Below, in pieces: positions 25,763-34,107 of a DNA stretch of 35,452 bases (its first letter is position 1; the number at the start of each line of letters is the position of its first letter). A program made the translations under genes and the position numbers. This DNA is from JAAXXJ01 sp964412455 (GTDB lineage: Bacteria; Nitrospirota; UBA9217). The stretch is taken from assembly GCA_964412455.1 (NCBI GenBank), contig CAYPOT010000038.1, forward strand, positions 1 through 35,452, given 5' to 3'. The notes under the pieces are model-generated. The model was not told where the DNA came from and did not search any database. It saw only the letters and a list, made by a program, of their open reading frames with translations.

Positions 25763-26541
25763 TAGTGTGCCCCTCCGCCTTTCCGGAAGACCAGCCCGAC
25801 GCCGAATCCGGCGCCCAGTGCGATGCCGATGGACAGGAAGCCGTACATCGCCGCATGGTCCTTTGCCATGGAGGCAAGCGTCTTGACCATACCGACCTGC
25901 GCGACATTCACGTGGGACTCGGCCTGTTCGACCACCTTACCGTTCTTGACGGCGTAGACCGAGACAAGGTAATCGCCCGGCGTCGCCTGGTAGGGCCATT
26001 TGGTATTAATGTAGTACTCCTGGTGCCCGTCCGGCAGGTCCTTCATCTCGATCTTTCCATAGTTGCTCTTGTAAAGGTTCGCCGATTCCTTGTACTTCAC
26101 GAACTCGCCGAACCATTGCGCCTTTTCCGCCGCATTGGCCACCGGGCTGACCTCGACATGTTCCGCCAGCGCCTCATAACCGATCGTGTACTTTGTGCGC
26201 TCCGCCGGGGTCAGAATGTCGTTGACGTTCTTCGTGCTGAACACCTCATAGAAGTTCGGCGTCTTGTCGAACTTGAGCATGCCCACGTTCATCCAGAGCA
26301 CGCCGGCAACCTTGCCCTTCTTTTTCATGACCTGGTCCCCTTCGGGGGAGGAAATCTTGATCACCAGGTCCCTGCCCGCGTCGGACACGCCCTTTATGCC
26401 CACCGTGCTGCCGTGGTAGAAGAAGTCGATGGTGATGTGGTCGTGGTTCGCCTTCGCCGTGAGCATGGCGTGCGCGGGGACTGCGACAGTGGTCAATGTC
26501 AGCATAAGTATAAGCATGAGGAACCGTATGATCGTTTTCAT
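25762..26541 (-). CDS. Secreted/membrane-anchored TIGR02186-like protein (Alph_Pro_TM family)
   Basis: This 259-residue protein has a signal peptide (MKTIIRFLMLILMLTLTTVA, then AHA), a beta-rich extracytoplasmic domain with the family-like start TAKANHDHITIDFFYHGSTV, and a C-terminal membrane helix (FLSIGIALGAGFGVGLVF) followed by Arg-Lys. I assign it to the putative transmembrane protein family TIGR02186 from this pattern and from its place next to a TauE/SafE transporter. That assignment should be confirmed by a profile search. AGGAG lies eight bases before ATG 26541. The longer frame from 26580 is only a GGAGTCAG repeat. Confidence 0.78.
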   Translation of the reverse strand: MKTIIRFLMLILMLTLTTVAVPAHAMLTAKANHDHITIDFFYHGSTVGIKGVSDAGRDLVIKISSPEGDQVMKKKGKVAGVLWMNVGMLKFDKTPNFYEVFSTKNVNDILTPAERTKYTIGYEALAEHVEVSPVANAAEKAQWFGEFVKYKESANLYKSNYGKIEMKDLPDGHQEYYINTKWPYQATPGDYLVSVYAVKNGKVVEQAESHVNVAQVGMVKTLASMAKDHAAMYGFLSIGIALGAGFGVGLVFRKGGGAH

Positions 26542-26544
26542 TTT

Positions 26545-26579
26545 TCTGTCTCCTGACTCCTGCATTCTGACTCCTGTCA
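26545..26579. repeat. GGAGTCA short direct repeats (family G)
   Basis: On the minus strand GACAGGAGTCAGAATGCAGG and the following AGTCAGGAGACAG consist of three near-copies of a GGAGTCAG unit. They fill the gap after the TauE gene and supply the ribosome-binding site of the next gene. Confidence 0.5.
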
Positions 26580-26581
26580 TG

Positions 26582-27508
26582 TTAATGTCCTCCAGCCTGG
26601 GATATGAGCAACGACGGGGTCAGCGTCAAATCGAACACGATCTTGATGGTCACGACCAGAACGATCGCGGCGAGCAGGACCTTGAGCTGCTCGCCCTTCA
26701 GCTTGCGGCCGAAGACCGTACCGACCTGGGCGCCCACCGTCGAGCCGACCAGCAGCAGCACGGCCAGCAGGAAGTCCACGCTGTGGTTCGTCGTTGCCTG
26801 CAGGAAGGTGACCTCGATGCAGGTGAACAGGATCTGGAACAGGCTCGTCCCGACCACGACGTGCATCGGCATCCGGAGCATGTACACCATCACCGGAACC
26901 ATGAGGAAGCCTCCGCCCACGCCCATGATCGCGGCGAGCACGCCGACGAATGAACCGAGCACGATGGGCACCAGGGCAGAGTGGGTCACGCCTGACTTTT
27001 CGAAGCGCGTCTGGAACGGAAGGGACTTGAGGAACCGCGACACGGCTGTTTCCTTCTCTTCCTGCGTTTCCTGCGCGACCGCGTCCTTTTTCTTGCGCAT
27101 GCTCTGAATGCTTTCGACGAACATATAGGAGCCGACGCCGCCGAGCATCAGCACGTAGGTCATCTTGATCACGAAATCGGCGTTCCCCATGGCGTGCAGC
27201 AGTTTGATCGCCTGCACGCCTACCAGGCCGCCGAAAAAGCCGCCTACCAGAAGATACAATCCCATCTTGAAATCAACGTTTCCCACTTTCCAGTGGGCAT
27301 AAGTACCCGACGTGGACGCGGCAACGATCTGGTTCGAGTCCGTCGCCGCCGCAACGGTCGAGGGGATCCCGAACATGATCAGCAGCGGGGTCAGCAGAAA
27401 CCCGCCGCCCACGCCGAAGAGACCGGACAGGAGCCCCACGGCCAACCCGAGGCCGACAGGGATCAGAATATTGATGCTGGTTAACGCAACGGGAAGATAC
27501 AAATACAT
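26582..27508 (-). CDS. TauE/SafE family anion exporter, copy 1
   Basis: This polytopic membrane protein (308 residues, about eight helices) has the two glycine-rich family repeats GVGGGF at 32-37 and 196-201, one in each half. TauE/SafE proteins are thought to export sulfite, sulfonates or other organic anions; the substrate here is unknown. A charged cytoplasmic loop (about 136-172) links the halves. AAGGAGG lies nine bases before the ATG. It follows the Usp-like gene by 27 bp and precedes the TIGR02186-like gene. Confidence 0.92.
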   Translation of the reverse strand: MYLYLPVALTSINILIPVGLGLAVGLLSGLFGVGGGFLLTPLLIMFGIPSTVAAATDSNQIVAASTSGTYAHWKVGNVDFKMGLYLLVGGFFGGLVGVQAIKLLHAMGNADFVIKMTYVLMLGGVGSYMFVESIQSMRKKKDAVAQETQEEKETAVSRFLKSLPFQTRFEKSGVTHSALVPIVLGSFVGVLAAIMGVGGGFLMVPVMVYMLRMPMHVVVGTSLFQILFTCIEVTFLQATTNHSVDFLLAVLLLVGSTVGAQVGTVFGRKLKGEQLKVLLAAIVLVVTIKIVFDLTLTPSLLISQAGGH

Positions 27509-27535
27509 TATGAAAAGCCTCCTTAATCGAGAGTG

Positions 27536-28009
27536 TTAAACAGCCTGTGTCTGTTTGACCATGGTTACGACCGGCAATGCGGCCATCCGCACCAGCCGTT
27601 TGAGCTCTTTCGGAGAGATGGCGCCGTTTCCCGCCACGCTGGGACTCAACAGCACCATGTCTACACCGGTATTGTCCTTCAGGAAGTCCTTCAACGACAC
27701 GGTCGCGTCGCGCATGGCCGAATACACGTCGGTGGCCAAGCCTGACGCGAGGCACCGCTCTTCGAGCATGCGGGTAACGTCATCCTTCGCGTCCCGCTGG
27801 TTCATGATCTGGCTGGCAGTGTCAAACTCGCCCGCCTCCGCAAAGGTGACGGCCGTCATCATCTTTTCGAACTTATCGGCCAGGTTCTTTCTCTTGACGA
27901 GAAGAATGGCCATGCCGCGGTCGGTCATCTTTGCCAGGTCAAGGGCATAGGAGAGGTCCTGATCGAAGTCACCGTCGCGGGATGTTACAAAGAGCAGTTT
28001 TCGTTTCAT
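27536..28009 (-). CDS. Usp-like small cytoplasmic protein, cassette paralogue 1
   Basis: This 157-residue protein begins MKRKLLFVTSRDGDF and ends LVRMAALPVVTMVKQTQAV, a Usp-like alpha/beta pattern without the ATP-binding glycine motif. It is clearly related to the protein at 34108-34713, sharing MTAVTFAEAGEFDTA, the VDMVLLSP strand and the closing LVRMAA/VVTM segment. It carries one copy of the TAVTFAEAGE helix, where the paralogue has two. ATG 28009 has AAGGAGG nine bases upstream. It is the first gene of the downstream cassette, behind a sigma-54-type promoter. I do not recognise a named family. Confidence 0.85.
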   Translation of the reverse strand: MKRKLLFVTSRDGDFDQDLSYALDLAKMTDRGMAILLVKRKNLADKFEKMMTAVTFAEAGEFDTASQIMNQRDAKDDVTRMLEERCLASGLATDVYSAMRDATVSLKDFLKDNTGVDMVLLSPSVAGNGAISPKELKRLVRMAALPVVTMVKQTQAV

Positions 28010-28048
28010 TGATCGCATCCTCCTTAAAGACTGACGTAATGTCAAAAC

Positions 28049-28297
28049 TTTCACCGCAGAGGACGCGGAGGACGCAGAGAACATCTTGAATTACAACGCA
28101 TTAAACTCTTTCCCATATCCCTCCCCCTCTGCGAGCTCTCAAAATCCTCTTCTTTGAATCTATGTTCTTTGCCTAATGTCCGTTGAAGTTCGTTTAACCT
28201 GAATATGTTCCGAATGTAACCAGCTTTCTTTTACTTACGCTGCTTTTATTTCAAGATCTGCATTTCTCCGCGACCTCTGCGATCTCTGCGGTAAAAT
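28049..28297. repeat. Dispersed inverted repeat (family C), copy 2
   Basis: TTCACCGCAGAGGACGCGGA starts the left arm, and ATCTCTGCGGTAAAA ends the right arm (28264-28297). About 180 bases of AT-rich sequence lie between. The arms match 17995-18090. Confidence 0.65.
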
Positions 28298-28356
28298 ACC
28301 TTTCGTTTTTTTCATAGAACTTTTGACACTACCAAGACTGAATTGCCTATAGGAAG

Positions 28357-28372
28357 AGCACAATCGATGCCA
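28357..28372 (-). promoter_or_regulatory. Sigma-54-type promoter of the downstream TauE/Usp cassette
   Basis: On the minus strand TGGCATCGATTGTGCT has the invariant GG and GC at the correct -24/-12 spacing, with one mismatch to TTGC. It lies about 350 bp before the Usp-like gene (28009). A 19-bp dyad at 28550-28568 lies about 190 bp upstream, a normal enhancer distance. Confidence 0.6.
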
Positions 28373-28549
28373 TTTTGCAAGACGTTGTAAATAGGAGGTA
28401 TTTATTCCAGGAGCAGGGATGGCGGTTAGAATATGAACGGCTATGGATCGCGGTATGAGAGTATGCAGTGAGAAGGAATAGTGAGGTAATCTGTTGTTCT
28501 GTTGAAGTTTTTCTAATACCGAAGGGAATCGTGCGGGGAAATTATCGAA

Positions 28550-28568
28550 CCGTTCATAATACGAACGG
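28550..28568. promoter_or_regulatory. Enhancer-like 19-bp dyad, site 1
   Basis: CCGTTCATAATACGAACGG is an inverted repeat whose ends (CCGTTC/GAACGG) match, in length and end sequence, the dyad CTGTTTCATATATGAACAG at 34833-34851. GAACGGTAGG follows both. It is a plausible site for the sigma-54 regulator encoded next to it. The remainder of 28298-28788 holds no gene. Confidence 0.55.
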
Positions 28569-28788
28569 TAGGAACGTTATTCATCGGATCACTCGTATCT
28601 AATCTGAAATGACATCATTTAAGATAACGTCCGTTTCATTCAACGCGGATAAAATATGATCGAATTATGATGGACGCTGTTAACGACTTGATTCATAAAA
28701 CATCATAGACAAATCAGCGTAACTCAGCGTTGAATTCTTTGTTTTCAGAAGTTGATGGTACCTACGTTCTATTAAAATACGAAAGGAC

Positions 28789-30129
28789 CTATTCTTCTTT
28801 CAGGATCTTCCAGAGACTTGTCCTGGATATTCCGAGAAGCTCCGCCGCCTTTGTCCTGTTCCCCGCGGCCATCTTGACGACCTTCCCGGCATAATCTCTG
28901 ATGACCTCATCAACGGTCTTTATCTGGTTAGGATCGAAGGTCTCGATGTCCATCGTCCTGATGCCCCGGGGAAGGCTCTCCTTCGAGAGCAACGGACCCT
29001 TCTCAAGAATGATGGCACGTTCGATGATGTTCTCCAGCTCCCGCACATTGCCCGGAAAACTGTAGTGCATCAGGATCTCCAGGGACTCATCTGAAAAACC
29101 CGTGATCTTCTTTCGGGACCGGGGGAGGTGTTTTTGAAGAAAGTACGCGCTCAGGGGTCTGATATCCTCATGCCGTTCACGCAGGGGGGGGATGAAGATA
29201 TCCATGATGTTCAGCCGGTAATACAGGTCCTCCCGGAACCGGCCGTCGGCGATGAGGCCCTTCACATTCTGGTTCGTCGCGGCAATGAATCGCACGTCGA
29301 CCTTTTGCGGCCTGGTCCCGCCCACCCGGTAGAACTCCCCTTCCTCGACGACCTTGAGCAGCTTGGCCTGCAGGCTCGGCGATAGCTCGGCGATCTCGTC
29401 GAGGAACAGCGTGCCTGTGTCCGCGATCTCCACGAGCCCCTGTTTCATTGCCACGGCGCCGGTAAAGGCGCCTTTTTCATGGCCGAACAGTTCGCTGGCG
29501 AGGAGGTCCTCCGTCAGGGTCGCGCAGTTCAGGGAAAGGAAGGGCATGTTCTTCCTTTCGCTCGTAAAATGGATGATCCTGGCGATTAGGCTTTTCCCGA
29601 CGCCCGTCTCGCCGGTCAGGAACATGTTCGCGCCCGATGCCGCCATCCCTTGGATCGTATCAAGGATCTGTTTCATCTCCGGGCTTTTGGCGATGATACG
29701 GACCTCCTTGTCCATCCCGTAGAACGTCCTGAGCGCGATATTCTCCTTTCGCAGGACCTTCTGGTCATGGATCTTCTGTACGCGCAGAACGAGCTCATCG
29801 AGGTCAAAGGGCTTGGTGATATAGTCCATGGCCCCTTTTCGCATGGCATCAATGGCGGAGCCGATGCTTCCGAAGCCGGTTATGACGATCACTTCCGTCG
29901 AAGGATACTTTTCCTTTACCCGGTCAAGCAGTTCGATCCCGGTGACGTCCGGCATTTTGATGTCGGTGATCAGCACATCATACTGCTCGCGCTCCAACTG
30001 CTGGATGGCGCCGATGCCGTCCCGTGCGCCGACGACATCGTAACCCTCATCGCGCAGGGTCTCGACGAGGTTATTCAAGGTGATCTCTTCGTCTTCCGCT
30101 ATCAGGATCTTGAACTTCATGGAAGGCAT
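28789..30129 (-). CDS. Sigma-54-dependent NtrC-family response regulator of the TauE/Usp cassettes
   Basis: This 446-residue protein has a receiver domain (Asp56 phospho-acceptor, Lys106) and an AAA+ activator domain with Walker A GETGVGKS (173-180), an intact GAFTGA loop (220-225), GTLFLDEI (239-246) and FPGNVRELENIIERA. It ends with a Fis-type HTH (about 424-445). It follows its kinase by 10 bp. Both cassettes nearby have sigma-54-type promoters with similar upstream dyads, so it is the best candidate for their activator. The ATG at 30129 has AGAGG close upstream; ATG 30120 is an alternative. Confidence 0.93.
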   Translation of the reverse strand: MPSMKFKILIAEDEEITLNNLVETLRDEGYDVVGARDGIGAIQQLEREQYDVLITDIKMPDVTGIELLDRVKEKYPSTEVIVITGFGSIGSAIDAMRKGAMDYITKPFDLDELVLRVQKIHDQKVLRKENIALRTFYGMDKEVRIIAKSPEMKQILDTIQGMAASGANMFLTGETGVGKSLIARIIHFTSERKNMPFLSLNCATLTEDLLASELFGHEKGAFTGAVAMKQGLVEIADTGTLFLDEIAELSPSLQAKLLKVVEEGEFYRVGGTRPQKVDVRFIAATNQNVKGLIADGRFREDLYYRLNIMDIFIPPLRERHEDIRPLSAYFLQKHLPRSRKKITGFSDESLEILMHYSFPGNVRELENIIERAIILEKGPLLSKESLPRGIRTMDIETFDPNQIKTVDEVIRDYAGKVVKMAAGNRTKAAELLGISRTSLWKILKEE

Positions 30130-30139
30130 CGTCCTCTCA

Positions 30140-31729
30140 TCATGGCTTTCCTGCTCCGGACCCGGCAGGAGCGATGCCGGCGTTCTTCGGGACGGAGATC
30201 AGGAACGTCGTCCCCCTGCCTTCCCCGCTCTCGATGGTTATCCTGCCGTGGTGTTTCTGGATGATATTGAACACGATGGCAAGACCCAGGCCCGTGCCCC
30301 GAGGCTTCGTCGAATAGAACGGCTCAAATGCCTTTTCCAGCGTCTCCTGCGACATCCCCGGCCCGCTGTCAGACAGGCGGATGCCCACGCCGTCGTCCTC
30401 CTCACGCGCCGATACGACAAGCTCGCCCGCGCCCTGCATAGCATCCACTGCGTTCGTGAACAGGTTGATAAAGACCTGCTCAAGCTGCTCCTGGTCGGCA
30501 TAGAGCACGATCTCCTCGGGATGGAGGCTCAACCGGAACCGCACCTTGCTCGTGTCGATCGACCCGCTGAGATGCCTGAAGACCCCCGTGATGAGCCCTT
30601 GCAGTTCCACCGGCCGCAGGTGCGGCTCCCTTCCCCGCGCGAACTGCAGAAGATCGCCGACGATCCTCTTCAGCCGCATGGTCTGCCCGAAAATATCATC
30701 GAGCCCTTTTTTCACCAGGGGGGGCGTTTCCTCGCCGGTCTTCTTCATCAGCCGCTGGGCGGTCGTGTGGATGTTGTTCAGCGGGTTATTGAGCTCATGG
30801 GCGACCCCTGCCGCCAGGGTCCCGATCGCCGCCAGCTTCTTGCTCTGCAGCAGCTCCTGCTCCCGCTGGGCAAGATGGTCCTCCATCACATTGAACTTCC
30901 CGATGAGAATATCCACCTCGTCATGGGAGGTCCACAGGCGCCCGGAGACCGGCAGGGGGGCAAAGAAACCTTCGCCGGTCCTCTCCACGACGCCGGTCAG
31001 CAGCCGAAGCCGCCGCACGATATTGCTGATAATGAACAGGAACATTCCGAACCCGACGACAAGGAAGAGCGGGAAGAAGATCAGGATCGCGTTCCGGGAC
31101 CGGTGGTTAAAACTGTCCACTTTTTCCCGGGCGGTCCTGTCGAGTTCCTTGGAAACCACCAGAATGTTCTCACCGGTCTTCCGGAGGGACGCGATCTCCA
31201 TGTCGAGATAGTTCAACCAGGTGATGAACCTGTGCCCGGACGGCAAAGCATGTTCCCGCTGCAGATAGGAGATGTCCTCGGAAGGTTTAACGAGGAAATT
31301 GGACTCGACCAGGCGGCTGACCCTGGCATAGGTTGGCGAGGTCCTTATGAGCTTGCCGGACTCCTTCGATACCGCTTTGAGCAGCGTCTCGATGGCGCTG
31401 AACTGTTCGCGGTATCCCCGGACCAGCATCTTCAACGATGCGGTCCGGTTGCCCGTTTCGCTCTCCATATCGCCCAGGATGTCGTCGAGCTCCTTGAGAT
31501 AGGCATAGATCGCCTGTTCCTCGTCGTGCGCCTCGGCCGGGGCATAGAGAAAAAAGTTCTTCTCATGTCTTCTGAGCTGCAGGGATTTGCTGCGAATGGT
31601 GTCGGTCAGTTCGAGGAACTGCGTCTCTTTCTTGATCTCGATGAAGTTCAGGTACAGGAAGACCGACAGGAACGCAATGATGAACGCGCTCACGAGGAAG
31701 CTGAGGATGATCTTTTTCTTAAGAGACAT
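30140..31729 (-). CDS. Membrane sensor histidine kinase of the TauE/Usp cassettes
   Basis: This 529-residue kinase has a membrane helix at about 7-28, a mainly helical periplasmic region of about 180 residues (LRRHEKNFFLY near 52-62 resembles helical-bundle sensors) and a second helix (about 213-236). A HAMP-like linker, a dimerisation domain with His311 (GVAHELNNPL) and an ATPase domain (Asn426, DSGPG 454-458, GTGLG 478-482) follow. GGAG lies eight bases before the ATG. The signal is unknown. No haem motif is present, unlike the other kinase in this window. It lies 138 bp after the UspA gene. Confidence 0.92.
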   Translation of the reverse strand: MSLKKKIILSFLVSAFIIAFLSVFLYLNFIEIKKETQFLELTDTIRSKSLQLRRHEKNFFLYAPAEAHDEEQAIYAYLKELDDILGDMESETGNRTASLKMLVRGYREQFSAIETLLKAVSKESGKLIRTSPTYARVSRLVESNFLVKPSEDISYLQREHALPSGHRFITWLNYLDMEIASLRKTGENILVVSKELDRTAREKVDSFNHRSRNAILIFFPLFLVVGFGMFLFIISNIVRRLRLLTGVVERTGEGFFAPLPVSGRLWTSHDEVDILIGKFNVMEDHLAQREQELLQSKKLAAIGTLAAGVAHELNNPLNNIHTTAQRLMKKTGEETPPLVKKGLDDIFGQTMRLKRIVGDLLQFARGREPHLRPVELQGLITGVFRHLSGSIDTSKVRFRLSLHPEEIVLYADQEQLEQVFINLFTNAVDAMQGAGELVVSAREEDDGVGIRLSDSGPGMSQETLEKAFEPFYSTKPRGTGLGLAIVFNIIQKHHGRITIESGEGRGTTFLISVPKNAGIAPAGSGAGKP

Positions 31730-31867
31730 GGACCGGTCTCCGAACCAGGGAAATCTGCTTCATATCATACATGAGCACGTTCGCGAACAGCAACATAAAA
31801 AAGGCCGAGAGAACACGGAACCGCCGCGCTCCATCAGCCTTCTGCATATGCTCCGTAAGGTAAAATG

Positions 31868-32722
31868 CTACGACTTCACGACCAGCACCGGGCAGTGCGC
31901 GTGGCCGATGACCTTCTCGGTGACGCTTCCCATCAGCAGACGCCGGAGGCCGGTCCTGCCGTGGGAGCCCATGACGATCATATCGACCTTCTGCTCCGCC
32001 GCCAGCTTCACGACGGCCTCGTAGGCCTCGGCCTCGCCCACGTAGCTTTCCGCCTTCACTCCTGCGGCCGCCGCCTTCTTCTTCACGGCGGCGGTATACT
32101 CTTTTGCCTTCCTGACCATGTCCTCGACCGCTTGCGGCGCTTCGGCGTAAAATTCCGCCGGAACGTCCACCACCGATAGGACCAGGAGCTCGCCGCCGTA
32201 GGCCTTCGCGAAGTCGATCGCCTTGTCGATCGCGACGGCGCTGTACTTCGATCCGTCGGTGCCGACCAGGATCCTGTTCCAGCCAAGCGTCGCATCGCCG
32301 GGGACCACCAGCACGTCCCGCTGGGTGTGGCCGATGACCCGGGCCGTAACGCTCCCGATCAACGCCCGCTCGAAGCGGTGGACGCCCCGCCGGCCCATGA
32401 TGATGATGCCGCAGTTCTCCGCGTCGGCAAGGTCCGCGATGCGCTCGTAGGTCTCGCCTTCCTCGCACACGGTCTTGATGAGCATCCGCTCGTGCTCGGC
32501 TATCCGCTGCGCCTCGGCCAGGGCCTCCTGGCAGGGTTTTGCCAGCGAGGACCGGATGTCCGCGACGCCCGTCAGGTCAACGTCCCCCTCGTAGGGGGGT
32601 ATCACCGACGTGACGGTGATCCAGCATTTCTCATCAACAGCAAGCCGGAACGCCTGGCGAAGCGCGTTCCGGCTGGATTCAGAACCATCGACTGCTACAA
32701 GGATCTTCTTATATCTTCCCAT
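31868..32722 (-). CDS. Tandem-domain universal stress protein (UspA x2), cassette 2
   Basis: This protein (284 residues) has two Usp domains. Domain 2 has the canonical ATP motif GSHGRTGLRRLLMGSV and ends CPVLVVKS. Domain 1 has the variant GRRGVHRFERALIGSV. EGDVDLTG in domain 1 also marks the single-domain UspA at 24279. The start overlaps the end of the TauE gene by 14 bp, with GGGAG nine bases upstream, so translation is coupled to the transporter. The kinase gene follows 138 bp downstream. Confidence 0.93.
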   Translation of the reverse strand: MGRYKKILVAVDGSESSRNALRQAFRLAVDEKCWITVTSVIPPYEGDVDLTGVADIRSSLAKPCQEALAEAQRIAEHERMLIKTVCEEGETYERIADLADAENCGIIIMGRRGVHRFERALIGSVTARVIGHTQRDVLVVPGDATLGWNRILVGTDGSKYSAVAIDKAIDFAKAYGGELLVLSVVDVPAEFYAEAPQAVEDMVRKAKEYTAAVKKKAAAAGVKAESYVGEAEAYEAVVKLAAEQKVDMIVMGSHGRTGLRRLLMGSVTEKVIGHAHCPVLVVKS

Positions 32723-33800
32723 GCTCCAGGGCTCCCGACGCGAGCTGCAGTTTCTCCGCCCTGCGGCCCTGCCAGATGGCCTTCAGGATGATGAACGCGC
32801 CGATAAAGAGCGCTGCGATCATTATACCAAAACTCGTGGTTTTGAGGAAGCTCACGGTGCCTTCGCCCAGGGTGCTGATCAGACCGAGCTTGGACAGGTA
32901 CACCGGGATCATGAGTCCCCTGCTGACCAGGACGATGACCATGATCGTGCCCATCACGAACTTGATCATGAAAGGCTTCACATAGGTCGTGCCCATGGCG
33001 CCGAGCTGAATGCCGAAGAGCGAGCCGCCGAGGATGAGCATGGCCAGGCGGATATCAACCAGCCCGCTGAGCGCAAACTTGAATGATCCGCCCATGCCCA
33101 TCACAAAAGCCACCACGAGCTCTGTGGCCGAGGCCATGATGCTCGGCACACCGAGAGCGTAGATCATGGAAGGAACGCCGATGAAGCCGCCGACCGCGAT
33201 CGTTGCCGCCAGCATGCCCGTCGCGAACCCGAGGGGAAGCGTGAACAGAACCGATACCCTCGCGTTCATGCTCTTGAAGTACACCATGGTATAGGGAATG
33301 TTGACCGACTGCACCCACTTTGCCAGCTTGCCCACCGTCTCCTTTTCGTCGGTCTTGCCCGAGCGGTAGGTCTTGATGGCGTCACGCAGCACGAAACCGC
33401 CCACCACCGCGAGGATCACCACGAAGGCGAGGCTCACGTAGAGGTTGGAGCCGGCATCGCCGAAGGCCTTCTTGATCGACTCCTGGATATGGGCGCCGTA
33501 GAGCACGCCTGCCTCGGCCGAGATGCCGAAGATCAGGCCGAGCTTCACGTCCACCTGGCCGTACTTGAACCGCTTGATGGCGCCGACAAGTGCCTTGGGG
33601 AACTTGTGGGCCATGTTGCTCGCGACCGCGACGAGCCCGGGAACGCCCAGGCTCATCATGGCGGGCGTAAGGACGAACGCGCCGCCGGAACCGATGAACC
33701 CGCTCACCAGACCGCCGACAAAGCCGACGCCGAGCAGATAGAGGACTGTGAAAAGATCGAGATGAATGAAGTTCACCGCATTATTGACGATATCTGGCAT
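32709..33800 (-). CDS. TauE/SafE family anion exporter, copy 2
   Basis: This 363-residue polytopic membrane protein has the family's glycine-rich repeats in modified form, GSGGAF (37-42) and AVGGF (202-206). It has a longer middle region and C-terminus than copy 1, so the two are distant paralogues that may carry different anions. GGAGG at the end of the small upstream gene lies nine bases before its ATG, so it is co-translated with that gene. The conserved transport fold is clear; the substrate is not. Confidence 0.91.
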   Translation of the reverse strand: MPDIVNNAVNFIHLDLFTVLYLLGVGFVGGLVSGFIGSGGAFVLTPAMMSLGVPGLVAVASNMAHKFPKALVGAIKRFKYGQVDVKLGLIFGISAEAGVLYGAHIQESIKKAFGDAGSNLYVSLAFVVILAVVGGFVLRDAIKTYRSGKTDEKETVGKLAKWVQSVNIPYTMVYFKSMNARVSVLFTLPLGFATGMLAATIAVGGFIGVPSMIYALGVPSIMASATELVVAFVMGMGGSFKFALSGLVDIRLAMLILGGSLFGIQLGAMGTTYVKPFMIKFVMGTIMVIVLVSRGLMIPVYLSKLGLISTLGEGTVSFLKTTSFGIMIAALFIGAFIILKAIWQGRRAEKLQLASGALEHGKI

Positions 33801-33801
33801 C

Positions 33802-34056
33802 TTATTTTACCTCCATTTTTTTCTTCGACGCCTCGATACCCATGACCGTCCAGAAATGGCCGGTAAAGGTGCCGTGAACGACCGAAAAGATCAGGGCCGT
33901 GGCTATCGGCAGGAACGCGTACACACCGCCGCGGGTGAACATGCGGCTTATCAGGTCCTGATTCGTGAACAGGGCCGTGAACAGCAGGATCGAAAAGAAT
34001 CCTGATATGAGCAGCATTCCGACGGGTTTCTTTTTTGTTGAACTTCCTTGTGCCAT
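33802..34056 (-). CDS. Small two-helix membrane protein of the TauE cassette
   Basis: This protein (84 residues) has two probable membrane helices (about 12-30 and 44-61), a lysine-rich N-terminus and a basic C-terminal tail (ASKKKMEVK). The stretch SVVHGTFTGHFWTVMG lies in and after the second helix. GGAGGAG lies just upstream, and its last codons contain the ribosome-binding site of the TauE gene. I do not recognise the family. The context suggests an accessory subunit of the transporter. Confidence 0.78.
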   Translation of the reverse strand: MAQGSSTKKKPVGMLLISGFFSILLFTALFTNQDLISRMFTRGGVYAFLPIATALIFSVVHGTFTGHFWTVMGIEASKKKMEVK

Positions 34057-34107
34057 GATGACTCCTCCTCAATTAATATAATTCCAGGATATAACTGGAT
34101 ACGATCT

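Noticed and set aside
30080..31774. 564-codon plus-strand frame opposite the histidine kinase
   Set aside because: Antisense shadow; the minus-strand kinase has all catalytic motifs.
31790..31840. Intrinsic terminator between UspA and the kinase
   Set aside because: The possible stem before the U-run is only 3-5 bp with bulges, too weak to call.
31719..32468. 249-codon minus-strand frame overlapping the UspA gene and the kinase gap
   Set aside because: It is an out-of-frame shadow of the tandem UspA gene with a biased composition.
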